Source of the DNA: DASQFQ01 sp038238015
GTDB lineage: Bacteria; Actinomycetota; Thermoleophilia; Solirubrobacterales; Solirubrobacteraceae
Length of the DNA stretch: 64,000 bases
NCBI GenBank assembly: GCA_038238015.1
Contig: JBBRYA010000003.1
Location: 45,685-109,684 of the forward strand
Direction: 5' to 3'
The notes below the pieces were generated by a model that made no database searches, was not told the DNA's origin, and was given only the letters and a program-made list of their open reading frames with translations. The position numbers and the translations under genes are program-made. Within the stretch, counting starts at the first letter, position 1. Each line of letters opens with the position of its first letter. Positions 32,951 to 41,636 of the stretch are shown piece by piece.

Positions 32951-33960
32951 GCCACGAGCGCGCGCACCGCACGCCAGTACGCCGCCTGCGCGCCGGCGAC
33001 CGCGGGGATGTCCGCCGCCGGCCCGAGGAACGGCGAGTCGAGCCCTGCCGTCAGGGCCTCGGCGAACTGCGCCGCCCCGATCTGCCGCGCGGCCTGCACC
33101 GCCGCGCGCCGCCGCAGCGCCCGCGGCAGCGCCCGCGCCACGGCGAGCTGCGCGCGCAGCTTCGCGCCGAGCCAGCCGCCGCGCGCGGCGACCAGCAGCA
33201 CCGCGAGCTCGCACGCCAGCAGCGCCGGAGCCAGCGCGAGCAGCAGCGCGCCCGGGTAGGCGCCGAGCACCGTCAGCCAGCGGTTGCGCTCGAGCAGGAA
33301 CCACTTCTGCGATCCCTTCGCGAACTCGTAGTCGTGTTCCACAGCCGCGCCCGCGGCCAGCCCGACCTCCCAGCCGGCCAGCCGCAGCCGCAGCGACAGG
33401 TCGAGATCCTCGCCGTACATGAAGTAGGCCTCGTCAAAGCCGCCCGCCGCGTCCCACGCGCCCCGGCGCACGCACAGCGCGGCCCCCGAGGCGAACGAGA
33501 CCGGGCGGTCGCGCCCGCCGACCGACGCCACCGGCTCGCCGAGCCCGCCCGACCAGCCGAACCCGAGCCAGTGCGTCTCGCCCCCGCGCGTGTTGACCAC
33601 CTGACCGCCGTCCATCGTCACGAGCGCCTGCCAGCAGCCCCACTCCGGATGCGCCTCCGCCGCCGCCCGAAGCGCATCCAGGCACCCCGCGGCCGGGACC
33701 GCGTCCGGGTTCAGGAAGAACAGGAGCTCCGCGGACGACGCAGCCGCGCCGAGGTTGCACCCACCGGCGAAGCCCATGTTCTCCTCGCTGCGCAGTACGC
33801 GGCCACGGGCTCCCACTACCAACGAAGGCGAATCCGACGACGCGTTGTCCACCACCACCAGCTCATCCCCATCGCGCAACTGCGGCACGAGCCCATCCAA
33901 GGTCCCCGCCAGGTGCGCGGCCGACTCGTGGGCGACGATGACCACGGCGAGCGCCGTCAA
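32947..33960 (-). CDS. GT2-family glycosyltransferase with C-terminal membrane segments
   Basis: 337 aa from TTG 33960 (TTGA overlap with the DUF2304 gene). Motifs: LAVVIVAHESAAHLAGTLDG, ELVVVDNASSDSP, MGFAGGCNLGAAASSAELLF with FFLNPDAVP (DXD-equivalent NPD), GAALCVRRGAWDAAGGFDE and YFMYGEDLDLSLRLRLAGW. Residues about 228-262 form one or two membrane helices (ALLLALAPALLACELAVLLV). It probably acts on a lipid-linked acceptor at the membrane. GTG 33945 is an alternative start but would remove part of the first strand. Confidence 0.86.
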   Translation of the reverse strand: MTALAVVIVAHESAAHLAGTLDGLVPQLRDGDELVVVDNASSDSPSLVVGARGRVLRSEENMGFAGGCNLGAAASSAELLFFLNPDAVPAAGCLDALRAAAEAHPEWGCWQALVTMDGGQVVNTRGGETHWLGFGWSGGLGEPVASVGGRDRPVSFASGAALCVRRGAWDAAGGFDEAYFMYGEDLDLSLRLRLAGWEVGLAAGAAVEHDYEFAKGSQKWFLLERNRWLTVLGAYPGALLLALAPALLACELAVLLVAARGGWLGAKLRAQLAVARALPRALRRRAAVQAARQIGAAQFAEALTAGLDSPFLGPAADIPAVAGAQAAYWRAVRALVA

Positions 33961-34361
33961 CGCGTGGAGGTCAGCTCGGCCTCGTCGCGCGCCGGCTCAC
34001 CCGACTGCGCCGCCCGCAGCTCGTCGACCTCGTGCTGGAGCATCCCGACCCGCTGCGCGAGCACCTTGGTCTGCTCGGCCAGGCGCGAGATCACCAGCGA
34101 GAAGTGCAGCAGCAGGATCAGCACGAACCCGAAGGCCACCGCGAAGAACGCCGACGGCGCGTAGAAGATGCCGACCGCCGACGCGAGGTCCTCCAGCAGC
34201 TGGCGCCAGATCGAGAGCCCGAGCAGCACGACCGAGGCGAACAGCCACAGCAGCGCGTAGCGCTCGAGCAGGCGCCGCCGCCGCACGAGCTCGAAGACGA
34301 GGCCGAACAGGCCGCCCGTGACGAGGATCGCGAGGATCTGCATGCGCGAGACGTCGCCCAT
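33957..34361 (-). CDS. DUF2304 small membrane protein
   Basis: 134 aa. Two to three hydrophobic helices: LAILVTGGLFGLVFELV, YALLWLFASVVLLGLSIW and FFAVAFGFVLILLLHFSLVI, followed by a short coiled coil (LAEQTKVLAQRVGMLQHEVD) and an acidic tail. The motif RRRLLERYALLWLF is the DUF2304 signature. Such proteins often sit beside dolichol-phosphate-sugar-synthase-like GT2 genes, as here (the stop of the upstream GT2 touches its start), and may partner them at the membrane. Their function is not established. Confidence 0.85.
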   Translation of the reverse strand: MGDVSRMQILAILVTGGLFGLVFELVRRRRLLERYALLWLFASVVLLGLSIWRQLLEDLASAVGIFYAPSAFFAVAFGFVLILLLHFSLVISRLAEQTKVLAQRVGMLQHEVDELRAAQSGEPARDEAELTSTR

Positions 34362-35116
34362 CAGATCCCGGCCTCCGCGGTGACGGGTGCGCGATCGCCG
34401 GCGCGCACGACGGGGCGCGCGCGGAACAGCCCGACGAAGACGGCCAGCAGCACCTTGACCATGTAGTAGATCGAGCGCGTCGAGTTGATCGAGGAGACCC
34501 CGCCGGTGCGTTCGCGCATTCGCACGGGCACCTCGACGCTTGCGAGCTGGTGCGCGTGCATGAGCAGCACCGCCTCGACCTCCGGGTAGTCGTGCGGGTA
34601 GTCGTGGGCGAACAACTCGATGCCGCGGCGCCCCGCCATTCGAAGGCCCGAGGTGGGATCGGTGACGCGCTGGCCGACGATCCGCGAGAGCACGCCGGAG
34701 AAGATGCGGATGCCCGCCCGCCGCGGCGCCGAGGACCGGAACCCATGGCCGTCGTCGGCGAGGAAGCGCGAGCCGGTCACCATGTCGAGCTCGGGGTGCG
34801 CGCGCAGGTGCTCGAGCAGCGCCGGCAGGCAGCGGGCGTCGTGCTGGCCGTCGCCGTCGATCTGCACCGCGACGTCGTAGCCGCGCTCGGACGCGTACTG
34901 GTACCCGGTTTGCACGGCCCCGCCGATCCCGAGGTTGAACGGGTGGCGGACGACCTCGGCCCCGGCCGCGCGGGCGCGCATGGAAGTGTCGTCGGTCGAG
35001 CCATCGTCGATCACGACGACGTCGAAGCCCGGCGCGTGCTCGCGGATCTCAACGACGACGCGCGCCACGGAGGCGGACTCGTTGTAGGCCGGGACGATCG
35101 CGAGGTGCTTGGGCAT
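34361..35116 (-). CDS. GT2 polyprenyl-phosphate sugar synthase (DPM1-like)
   Basis: 251 aa. LAIVPAYNESASVARVVVEI, DVVVIDDGSTDDT, FNLGIGGAVQTGYQYASERG, VAVQIDGDGQHD (DXD) and TGSRFLADDG, then RVTDPTSGLRMAGRRGIELF match the DPM1/GtrB-like group that loads a single sugar onto polyprenyl phosphate. Product sugars are used on the outer membrane face by GT-C enzymes, several of which occur in this locus. A short hydrophobic segment follows (MVKVLLAVFVGLF). It is the first gene of the four-gene minus-strand operon. Confidence 0.88.
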   Translation of the reverse strand: MPKHLAIVPAYNESASVARVVVEIREHAPGFDVVVIDDGSTDDTSMRARAAGAEVVRHPFNLGIGGAVQTGYQYASERGYDVAVQIDGDGQHDARCLPALLEHLRAHPELDMVTGSRFLADDGHGFRSSAPRRAGIRIFSGVLSRIVGQRVTDPTSGLRMAGRRGIELFAHDYPHDYPEVEAVLLMHAHQLASVEVPVRMRERTGGVSSINSTRSIYYMVKVLLAVFVGLFRARPVVRAGDRAPVTAEAGI

Positions 35117-35191
35117 GAGGAGCTGAAACGGCCGGCAGGGTGGCGAGTTTCGGCCTCCCCAGGGTAACGGGGCCGCCAGCGGCGCCGACGG

Positions 35192-35197
35192 TACGCT
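35192..35197 (+). promoter_or_regulatory. -10 box TACGCT before the DUF2142 gene
   Basis: TACGCT ends 8 nt before GTG 35206. GAGG at 35199-35202 is only 3 nt from the start codon, too close for a good Shine-Dalgarno, so leaderless initiation fits better. Confidence 0.45.
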
Positions 35198-35205
35198 CGA
35201 GGCTC

Positions 35206-37293
35206 GTGTCCTCCCCGCGCTCGCCCCGGCGTGCGGCGGCGCTCGTCGTCGCCGTGCTCGTCATCGCCGTGCTCGCCGTCGCCGCCGTCGTGGTGCTCGG
35301 CACGGCCCAGCCCCGCCTGGCGGGGACCAACGCCGCCTTCCCGGGCGAGATCGCGGCCACCGTGAAGGCCGGCCAGCGCCTCTGCCAGTTGGCGCTCGTC
35401 CCGACCGACACCGGCGCGATCGAGCTCCAGCTCGCGAGCGGCGACCCGGCGAGCCTGTCGCTGCAGCTGATCGAGGGCGACCGCGTCCTCGCCACCGCCG
35501 CGGCGCCGACCGCGCGCGGTCGCAGCACGCGCTTCGAGCTGCCGCGGCGCCTGGGCCGCGACGTCTTCGGCAGCGTCTGCCTGCGCCACGGGGGCGGCGC
35601 GCCGATCGCGCTGCGCGGAAGCCTCGAGAAGCCCGGGCTCACGGTCGACGGCGCGATCGTCCCCGGCGCGATCAGCCTCGCCTACTACCGGCCCGGCCGC
35701 GAGCGGCTGATCGCGATGGTGCCCGTCGTGGCCCAGCGCATCGGGCGCACGTGGGGGCGCTTCGGAGGCCCCGGGCGCGCGGTCGGCGCCGCCATCTTCT
35801 TCCTCGCCGGTCTGGCGCTCGCGGGGTGGGCGCTCGCCGGCTTCGCGCGCGGGCGCGCCGGGCGCCGGCTCGCGCTCGCCTGCGCCGCCGTCGCGGTGCT
35901 CAACGCGCTCGCGTGGAGCGCGCTGACCCCGCCGATGCAGATCCCCGACGAGCCCTACCACCTCTCCTACGTCCAGGACCTCGCCGAGAAGGGCCGACCG
36001 CCCGACAACCCGAACGATCGCCTCTCGGACGAGCTCAACCTGATCCGCGGCGGCGCGCGCCTGGGCGACGTCAACTTCAACTACTTCGGGCGCCCGCCCT
36101 GGACCGCGGACGCCGACCGCGCCCTCGACGCAGAGCTCGCAAAGCACCCGAGCACGGTCAACCCCGGCGCGAGCGTCAATGTCAAGGACTACCCGCCGGT
36201 CTACTACGCGTCGCTCGCGCCCGCCTACGGGGTGACCCATGCGCTCGGCGGCTCGACGCTCGACGCGATGACGCTGATGCGCGCGCAGGGCGCGCTGCTC
36301 GCGGGCGTGACGATCCTCGCCCTGCTTGCGCTCCTGGGCGAGCTGTTCCCCGCGCGCCCGCTGCTGGCGGGCGGCGTCGCGCTGGTGTGCGCCTACCAGC
36401 CGGTGTTCACCTGGATCAGCGGCGCGATCAACCCCGACGCGCTGCTGATCGCGCTCGGGGCGCTGACCTTCTGGCTGTTCGCGCGCGCCTTCAACCGCGG
36501 GCTCACCGTCGCGCTTGCGCTCGCGCTCGGCCTCGTCTTCGCCGTCACCGTCCTCACCAAGGTCTCGGGGCTGGGCTTCGCCCCCGGCTGGGCCGCCGGG
36601 ATCGCGCTGCTGCTGTGGCGCCGCGCCCCCACGGGCCGGCTACGCCCGGCGCTCGCCGCCGCGCTCGCGGCCGGGGCCCCGCTCGCCGCCTACGCGCTGG
36701 TCAACACGCTGGTCTGGAACCGCCCGCTGCTGCCGGGAGGGGTCGGCGCCGCCGCATCCGGGCCCTCGGGCCCGAAGGGCGACCAGGCCTCGAGCTTCGC
36801 CACCTACCTGTGGCAGTACTTCCTGCCTAGGGTGGGCTCGATGACCGACTTCTTCCAGGTCCGGTGGACCCCGAAGGACCTCTGGACGCCGCTCTGGGTC
36901 GGCAAGTTCGGCTGGTACGACTACCAGTTCCCCCACGCGGTCAACACCGCCGCGTTCGGCCTCTTTGCGGTGATCGGGGTCGCCGCGGTGGTGGCCCTCG
37001 TGCCGCGCCTGCGCGAGCTCGCTCTGCCCGCGATCGTGTTCGCCCTGCTGGCCGCCGGGCTCACGGTCGCGATCGCCCGCGCTGGCTATCCGCTGCGGGC
37101 CTCGGGCAACTTCCTCTTCGAGCAGGCCCGGTATCTGATGCCGCTCATCGCCCTCTACGCGCTCGCGCTCGCGCTCGCCGGGTCACTGCTGCCGCGGCGC
37201 TTCACGCTCGCCGCGGTCGCGCTGTTGCTGGCCGGCTCGGTCCTGCACCTGCTCGGCGCCTGGGAGCTGACGATCCAGCGGTACTTCCTGTGA
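35206..37293 (+). CDS. DUF2142 polytopic membrane protein (GT-C-like)
   Basis: 695 aa from GTG 35206. An N-terminal membrane anchor precedes an exported beta domain (about 40-180) with two Cys (RLCQLALVP, GSVCLRHGG). About ten further helices follow. The DUF2142 signatures are PPMQIPDEPYHLSYVQDLAE and WISGAINPDALLIALGALTF; the Asp/Glu pair in the first loop resembles the catalytic loop of GT-C enzymes. It probably transfers a sugar from a polyprenyl-phosphate donor outside the cell, although enzymatic activity of DUF2142 proteins is not established. Its TGA lies 4 nt from the end of the convergent Wzm gene. Confidence 0.85.
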   Translation: MSSPRSPRRAAALVVAVLVIAVLAVAAVVVLGTAQPRLAGTNAAFPGEIAATVKAGQRLCQLALVPTDTGAIELQLASGDPASLSLQLIEGDRVLATAAAPTARGRSTRFELPRRLGRDVFGSVCLRHGGGAPIALRGSLEKPGLTVDGAIVPGAISLAYYRPGRERLIAMVPVVAQRIGRTWGRFGGPGRAVGAAIFFLAGLALAGWALAGFARGRAGRRLALACAAVAVLNALAWSALTPPMQIPDEPYHLSYVQDLAEKGRPPDNPNDRLSDELNLIRGGARLGDVNFNYFGRPPWTADADRALDAELAKHPSTVNPGASVNVKDYPPVYYASLAPAYGVTHALGGSTLDAMTLMRAQGALLAGVTILALLALLGELFPARPLLAGGVALVCAYQPVFTWISGAINPDALLIALGALTFWLFARAFNRGLTVALALALGLVFAVTVLTKVSGLGFAPGWAAGIALLLWRRAPTGRLRPALAAALAAGAPLAAYALVNTLVWNRPLLPGGVGAAASGPSGPKGDQASSFATYLWQYFLPRVGSMTDFFQVRWTPKDLWTPLWVGKFGWYDYQFPHAVNTAAFGLFAVIGVAAVVALVPRLRELALPAIVFALLAAGLTVAIARAGYPLRASGNFLFEQARYLMPLIALYALALALAGSLLPRRFTLAAVALLLAGSVLHLLGAWELTIQRYFL

Positions 37294-37297
37294 CCGC

Positions 37298-38128
37298 CTA
37301 GAGGTTCTCCGCGAGCATCGGCGAGGCGCGGCGGAATGCCCAGACGCCGAGCAGGAAGACCGCGCCGATGATCGCGCAGGGGATGAGCAGGTAGACCATG
37401 CCCCCGGCTGCGTCCGCGGCGCTCGGCGCGGTCGGGTCGATCAGCGCGTGGCGCATCTGGGTGAGGATGGCCACGAACGGGGTGAGCGACATCTCGCGGG
37501 CGAAACTCCCGTACTGCGACACGGTGTAGAAGATCGGCGAGCCGTAGAAGATCATCTGGGACACCACCTCCCAGATCGGCGCGATGTCGCGGAAGCGCAC
37601 GAACAGCGACGAGAGCAGGAGCGACACGCCGCAAGCGAGCAGCGCGAGCGCCAGCACGAAGGCCGGCAGCTCCAGCCAGCGGGGGTTCGGGTAGAGGCCG
37701 TTGATGAACAGGAACACGGTCACCGCGATCAAGTTCATGCCGAGGTTGAACAGCGCGGTCAGACAGACCGACAGCGGCACGACCGAGCGCGGGAAGCGGA
37801 TCTTGCGCAGCAGCGCCTCGCGGTCCACGAGCGACTGCACCGAGTTGCCGGTGGCCTCGGCGAAGAACGTGAAGAGCACGATCGCCGTCAGCAGGTAGGC
37901 CGGGTAGTGCTTGACCGTGTCCCCGACCTTGGCGATCTGGCTGAACACGACGTAGAGCACGGCGAAGAACATCAGCGGGCGCGCCAGCGTCCACAGGTAG
38001 CCGAGCGCCGAGTTGAAGAAGCGCAGCTTCCACTCGGTCACGGCCAGCGTGTAGGTCAGGCGCACGAACCGGCCGGCGGCCTCGCGATCGGGCAGCCACG
38101 GCAGGGCGGGCACGGCGGGGGCGCTCAT
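37298..38128 (-). CDS. wzm: Wzm-like ABC-2 polysaccharide export permease
   Basis: 276 aa. Six helices of the ABC2_membrane type: LTYTLAVTEWKLRFFNSALG with GYLWTLARPLMFFAVLYVVF, HYPAYLLTAIVLFTFFAEAT, REALLRKIRFPRSVVPLSVC, and a distal MIFYGSPIFYTVSQYG. These are features of the O-antigen/teichoic acid transporter permease. Its ATG at 38128 overlaps the stop of the ATPase gene (ATGA), the usual Wzt-Wzm arrangement. It exports a lipid-linked polysaccharide completed in the cytoplasm. Confidence 0.92.
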   Translation of the reverse strand: MSAPAVPALPWLPDREAAGRFVRLTYTLAVTEWKLRFFNSALGYLWTLARPLMFFAVLYVVFSQIAKVGDTVKHYPAYLLTAIVLFTFFAEATGNSVQSLVDREALLRKIRFPRSVVPLSVCLTALFNLGMNLIAVTVFLFINGLYPNPRWLELPAFVLALALLACGVSLLLSSLFVRFRDIAPIWEVVSQMIFYGSPIFYTVSQYGSFAREMSLTPFVAILTQMRHALIDPTAPSAADAAGGMVYLLIPCAIIGAVFLLGVWAFRRASPMLAENL

Positions 38129-39375
38129 GCGGATTCGATCTCGAAGCGCACGGGCTGGTCCACGATCGCCCCGCTGTGGCGGACCGCGTGCACGAGTACG
38201 GCGCCGAGGCCCTCGCGCATGTCGACGATGTCCTCGGCGCGGCCGCCGTGGGCCAGCGCAGGGGTCGCGTCGTAGCGTCCGGGCGCGAACCAGCAGTCGA
38301 ACTCGAGCCGCACGAGGTAGTGGCTGCCCCCCTCGAGGCGATTGGGGAAGTCGTCCTGCCATTCCGTCGTCGCGCGCAGGACCGGCAGGTGGGCCTCGTT
38401 GCGCAGGCCGACCGAGAAGACGGCCTCCTCCATGGTCTCGTGCACCCACAGCTCGCTACAGATCGCCGCGGGCTCGCCGAAGGCCAGCGCGTCGACGCGC
38501 TGGCCGCCCTGCTCGAACCACAGCGACCCGATCTCGGCGTCGTGCTGGTCGCCGTAGCGCGCCTCTCCCGGCCGCGTCACTGTGCGGCGCCCGAAGTTCA
38601 TCTCGTTGTAGGCGCGCCCGACCGGGATCGGGTCGCCGAGCTCGACGATCTCGCCCTTCTCCAGCAGCATCGCGCGGTCGCAGAAGCGCTCCACCGAGCC
38701 CATATCGTGGGTGACGAAGAGGATGGTCTTGCCCTCGTCCTTCAGGCGCTGGAAGACGTCGTGGCACTTCTGCTGGAAGGACGCGTCGCCCACCGCGAGC
38801 ACCTCGTCCACCAGGAGCACGTCGGCGTCGACCTGCACGGCGGTCGAGAACGCGAGCCGCACGTTCATCCCCGACGAGTAGTTCTTGAGCTTGAGGTCGA
38901 GGAACTGCTCGAGCTCGGCAAAGGCGATGATGTCCTCGAAACGCGCAGCGGCCTGCTTGCGCGTGAGCCCGAGCATCGTCGCGTTGATGAGGACGTTGTC
39001 GCGCGCGGTCAGCTCGGGGTTGAAGCCGACGCCCAGTTCGATGAAGGTCGCCAGGCGCCCGTTGACGCCCACAGCTCCGGACGTCGGCTCATAGATCCCG
39101 GCCAGGCACTTCAGCAGCGTGCTCTTGCCGCTCCCGTTGCGGCCCACGATGCCGAAGAACTCGCCCTGGGGCACCGTGAAGGAGACGTCGCGCAGCGCCT
39201 CCAGCGCCTCGTAGGTCGTGCTCGAGAACGGGTGCAGCACGCGCTCCTTGAGCGTGTGCGGCTGGTTGTGCGGGAGCTTGAAGGTCTTGTCGAGGCGGTC
39301 GACGACGACGGCCGGCGGCGAGGACGCGGCGTCCGCGGACGGGGCCGCGACCCCGGGCTGGTAGGTCGCTGACAC
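38125..39375 (-). CDS. wzt: Wzt-like ABC exporter ATPase with C-terminal glycan-recognition-like domain
   Basis: 416 aa. Walker A is GRNGSGKST (78-86), the signature is YSSGM (166-170), Walker B is VLLVDEVLAVGD (186-197) and the switch His is in ILFVTHD. The N-terminal element TFKLPHNQPHTLKERVLHPF is typical of polysaccharide-type ATPases. Residues about 275-416 form an extra beta-rich domain, as in Wzt proteins that recognise a modified (often methylated) chain end. That would fit the many methyltransferases here. The GTG start has TAGCGT 7 nt upstream. Confidence 0.92.
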   Translation of the reverse strand: MSATYQPGVAAPSADAASSPPAVVVDRLDKTFKLPHNQPHTLKERVLHPFSSTTYEALEALRDVSFTVPQGEFFGIVGRNGSGKSTLLKCLAGIYEPTSGAVGVNGRLATFIELGVGFNPELTARDNVLINATMLGLTRKQAAARFEDIIAFAELEQFLDLKLKNYSSGMNVRLAFSTAVQVDADVLLVDEVLAVGDASFQQKCHDVFQRLKDEGKTILFVTHDMGSVERFCDRAMLLEKGEIVELGDPIPVGRAYNEMNFGRRTVTRPGEARYGDQHDAEIGSLWFEQGGQRVDALAFGEPAAICSELWVHETMEEAVFSVGLRNEAHLPVLRATTEWQDDFPNRLEGGSHYLVRLEFDCWFAPGRYDATPALAHGGRAEDIVDMREGLGAVLVHAVRHSGAIVDQPVRFEIESA

Positions 39376-39382
39376 CGCGAGA

Positions 39383-39412
39383 ACGCTAGCAACGGCACGG
39401 GAACGCTACCCT
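39383..39412. promoter_or_regulatory. Divergent promoter boxes between wzt and the epimerase operon
   Basis: On the minus strand TAGCGT (39388-39383) lies 7 nt before the wzt GTG. On the plus strand TACCCT (39407-39412) faces the epimerase. The two boxes are only 18 nt apart. Confidence 0.45.
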
Positions 39413-39480
39413 CGGTGATCGCGCCCGGGCGCCCTCTGAGGCCGTTCCGCTCCATCGCGACCGGCGGCCTCCTCCCTCCC

Positions 39481-40569
39481 GTGTCCTCCTTCCCGCAGCG
39501 CATCCTCGTCACCGGTGGCGCCGGCTTCGTCGGCTCCGGCGTCTGCCTGGCCGTGGCCGAGCGCCACCCCGGCAGCGAGGTCGTCGCGCTCGACTCGCTG
39601 CGGCGCCGCGGCTCCGAGCTCAACCTCGCGCGCCTGCGCGACGCGGGCGTGGCCTTCGAGCACGGCGACGTGCGCCGGCGCGAGGACCTGTTCGGCCTGA
39701 AGCCCTTCAACGCGATCGTCGAGTGCTCTGCCGAGCCGTCCGTGCTGGCCGGCATGGGCGAGGGCGCGGACTTCGTGGTCCAGGCGAACCTGTTCGGCGC
39801 CCACAACTGCCTCGAGCTCGCGCGCCGCGACGGCGCCCAGTTCGTGTTCCTCTCCACCAGCCGCGTCTATCCGGTCAAGGCGCTCGGCGAGCTGGTGCTG
39901 CGCGAGGAGGAGACGCGCTTCGCGCTCGAGCCCGCGCAGCCGCACACCGGCGCGTCGGAGCGCGGCATCGCCGAGCACTTCCCGCTCGAGGGCGCACGCA
40001 CGCTCTACGGCGCGACGAAACTCTCGGCCGAGCTGCTCGTTGCGGAGTACGCCGACTCACTCGGCGTCCGCGCGGTGATCGACCGCTGCGGGGTGATCGC
40101 CGGGCCGTGGCAGATGGGCAAGGTCGACCAGGGCGTGTTCACGCACTGGCTGCTGGCCCACTACACGGACCGCCCGCTCACCTACATCGGCTACGGCGGC
40201 GCCGGCAAGCAGGTGCGTGACGTGCTCCACATCGACGACCTCTGCGACCTCCTCCTCGAGCAGCTGACCGATCCCGACGGGTGGGCGGGCGCGACGGTCA
40301 ACGTGGGCGGCGGCGCCGAGGGCAGCCTCTCGCTGATCGAGGCGACCGAGATCTGCCGCGAGCTCACCGGCAACGCGCCGGCGATCGAGCCCGTGCTCGA
40401 GAGCCGCCCGGGCGACGTGCCGCTCTACGTCTCTGACTGCCAGCGGCTGTTCGGCCGTAGCACCTGGCGACCGCTGCGCGGGCCGCGAGCCGTCCTGGAG
40501 GACACGTACAACTGGATCCACGACAACGAGCGCGCCGTGCTGCCGGCGCTCGGACAGGGGGCGGCGTGA
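39481..40569 (+). CDS. NAD-dependent nucleotide-sugar epimerase/dehydratase (extended SDR)
   Basis: 362 aa from GTG 39481; GTG 39415 would add an unconserved 22 residues and is only 2 nt from the -10 box. The NAD-binding motif is RILVTGGAGFVGSGVCLAVA. Catalytic residues fit LSTSRVYPV (Ser/Thr) and TLYGATKLSAELL (Tyr-x3-Lys). GKQVRDVLHIDDLCDLLLEQ, VNVGGG and SLSLIEATEI complete the fold. The closest pattern is the CDP-paratose 2-epimerase-like group. It is cytoplasmic and probably works with the next gene, with which it overlaps by 4 nt. Confidence 0.82.
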   Translation: MSSFPQRILVTGGAGFVGSGVCLAVAERHPGSEVVALDSLRRRGSELNLARLRDAGVAFEHGDVRRREDLFGLKPFNAIVECSAEPSVLAGMGEGADFVVQANLFGAHNCLELARRDGAQFVFLSTSRVYPVKALGELVLREEETRFALEPAQPHTGASERGIAEHFPLEGARTLYGATKLSAELLVAEYADSLGVRAVIDRCGVIAGPWQMGKVDQGVFTHWLLAHYTDRPLTYIGYGGAGKQVRDVLHIDDLCDLLLEQLTDPDGWAGATVNVGGGAEGSLSLIEATEICRELTGNAPAIEPVLESRPGDVPLYVSDCQRLFGRSTWRPLRGPRAVLEDTYNWIHDNERAVLPALGQGAA

Positions 40570-41636
40570 GCACGGTCATCGTCACGGGATCGGGGGGCCT
40601 GATCGGCTCGGAGTCGGTGCGCCACTTCGTGGCCGCCGGCTACGACGTGGTGGGCCTGGAGAACGACATGCGCGCGAGCTTCTTCGGCCCGAGCGCGTCG
40701 ACTCGCCCGAGCACCGAGCGGCTGCTGGAGGAGTTCCCCGGCGAGTTCCGCTCCGTCGAACTCGACATCCGCGACGCCGAGGGCGTGGACCGCGTGTTCG
40801 CCGAGGTCGCCGGGGACCTCGAGCTGATCGTCCACACCGCGGCGCAGCCCTCGCACGACTGGGCGGCGTCTGACCCCCATACCGATTTCACGGTCAACGC
40901 CAACGGGACGCTGAACCTGCTGCAGGCCACGCGCGAGCGCAAGCCCGAGGCGACGTTCGTGTTCTGCTCGACCAACAAGGTCTACGGCGACCGCCCGAAC
41001 CACCTGCCGCTAGAGGAGCGCGAGACGCGCCTGGAGCTGCCCGAGGACCACGAGTACTTCGGCGGGATCCCGGTCACGATGTCGATCGACCACACGCTGC
41101 ACTCGCTGTTCGGCGCCTCCAAGGCCGCCGCCGACCTGCTCGTGCAGGAGTATGGGCGCTACTTCGGCATCCCGACCGTCTGCTTCCGCGGCGGCTGCCT
41201 GACCGGTCCCAACCACCAGGGCGCCCAGCTGCACGGCTTCCTCGCCTACCTGATGCGCTGCGTGGTCACCGGAGACCCCTACACGATCTTCGGCTACGGC
41301 GGCAAGCAGGTGCGCGACAACATCCACGCGGTCGACGTCGTGCGCGCATTCGAGGCCTTCCATCGCGCGCCCCGCGTCGCCGCGGTCTACAACCTCGGCG
41401 GCGGGCGCGGGAACTCGATCTCGATGCTCGAGGCGATCGCCGCCAGCGAGCGCATCGCGGACCGCGAGCTCGCCTACTCGCTGTCTGACCAGGCGCGCAC
41501 CGGCGACCACCGCTGGTGGGTCTCAGACCTCGACGCGTTCCGCGCCGACTACCCGGAGTGGGACATCGGCTACGACCTCGAACGCACGCTGCGGGAGATC
41601 CACGACGCCAACGTCGAGCAGTGGGCGAGCTCGTGA
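40566..41636 (+). CDS. CDP-paratose 2-epimerase (tyvelose epimerase)-like SDR
   Basis: 356 aa. VIVTGSGGLIGSESVRHF binds NAD. The signature runs FCSTNKVYGDRPNHLPLEE, then HSLFGASKAAADLLVQEYGR and YFGIPTVCFRGGCLTGPNHQ, with GAQLHGFLAYLMRC. This is the RfbE-like group interconverting CDP-paratose and CDP-tyvelose at C2, though many homologues have unproven substrates. The usual catalytic Tyr of YxxxK is Phe182 here, with Lys186 kept. The GTG start is coupled to the preceding gene. No CDP-glucose pathway genes are in the window, so the true nucleotide sugar is uncertain. Confidence 0.8.
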   Translation: MSTVIVTGSGGLIGSESVRHFVAAGYDVVGLENDMRASFFGPSASTRPSTERLLEEFPGEFRSVELDIRDAEGVDRVFAEVAGDLELIVHTAAQPSHDWAASDPHTDFTVNANGTLNLLQATRERKPEATFVFCSTNKVYGDRPNHLPLEERETRLELPEDHEYFGGIPVTMSIDHTLHSLFGASKAAADLLVQEYGRYFGIPTVCFRGGCLTGPNHQGAQLHGFLAYLMRCVVTGDPYTIFGYGGKQVRDNIHAVDVVRAFEAFHRAPRVAAVYNLGGGRGNSISMLEAIAASERIADRELAYSLSDQARTGDHRWWVSDLDAFRADYPEWDIGYDLERTLREIHDANVEQWASS

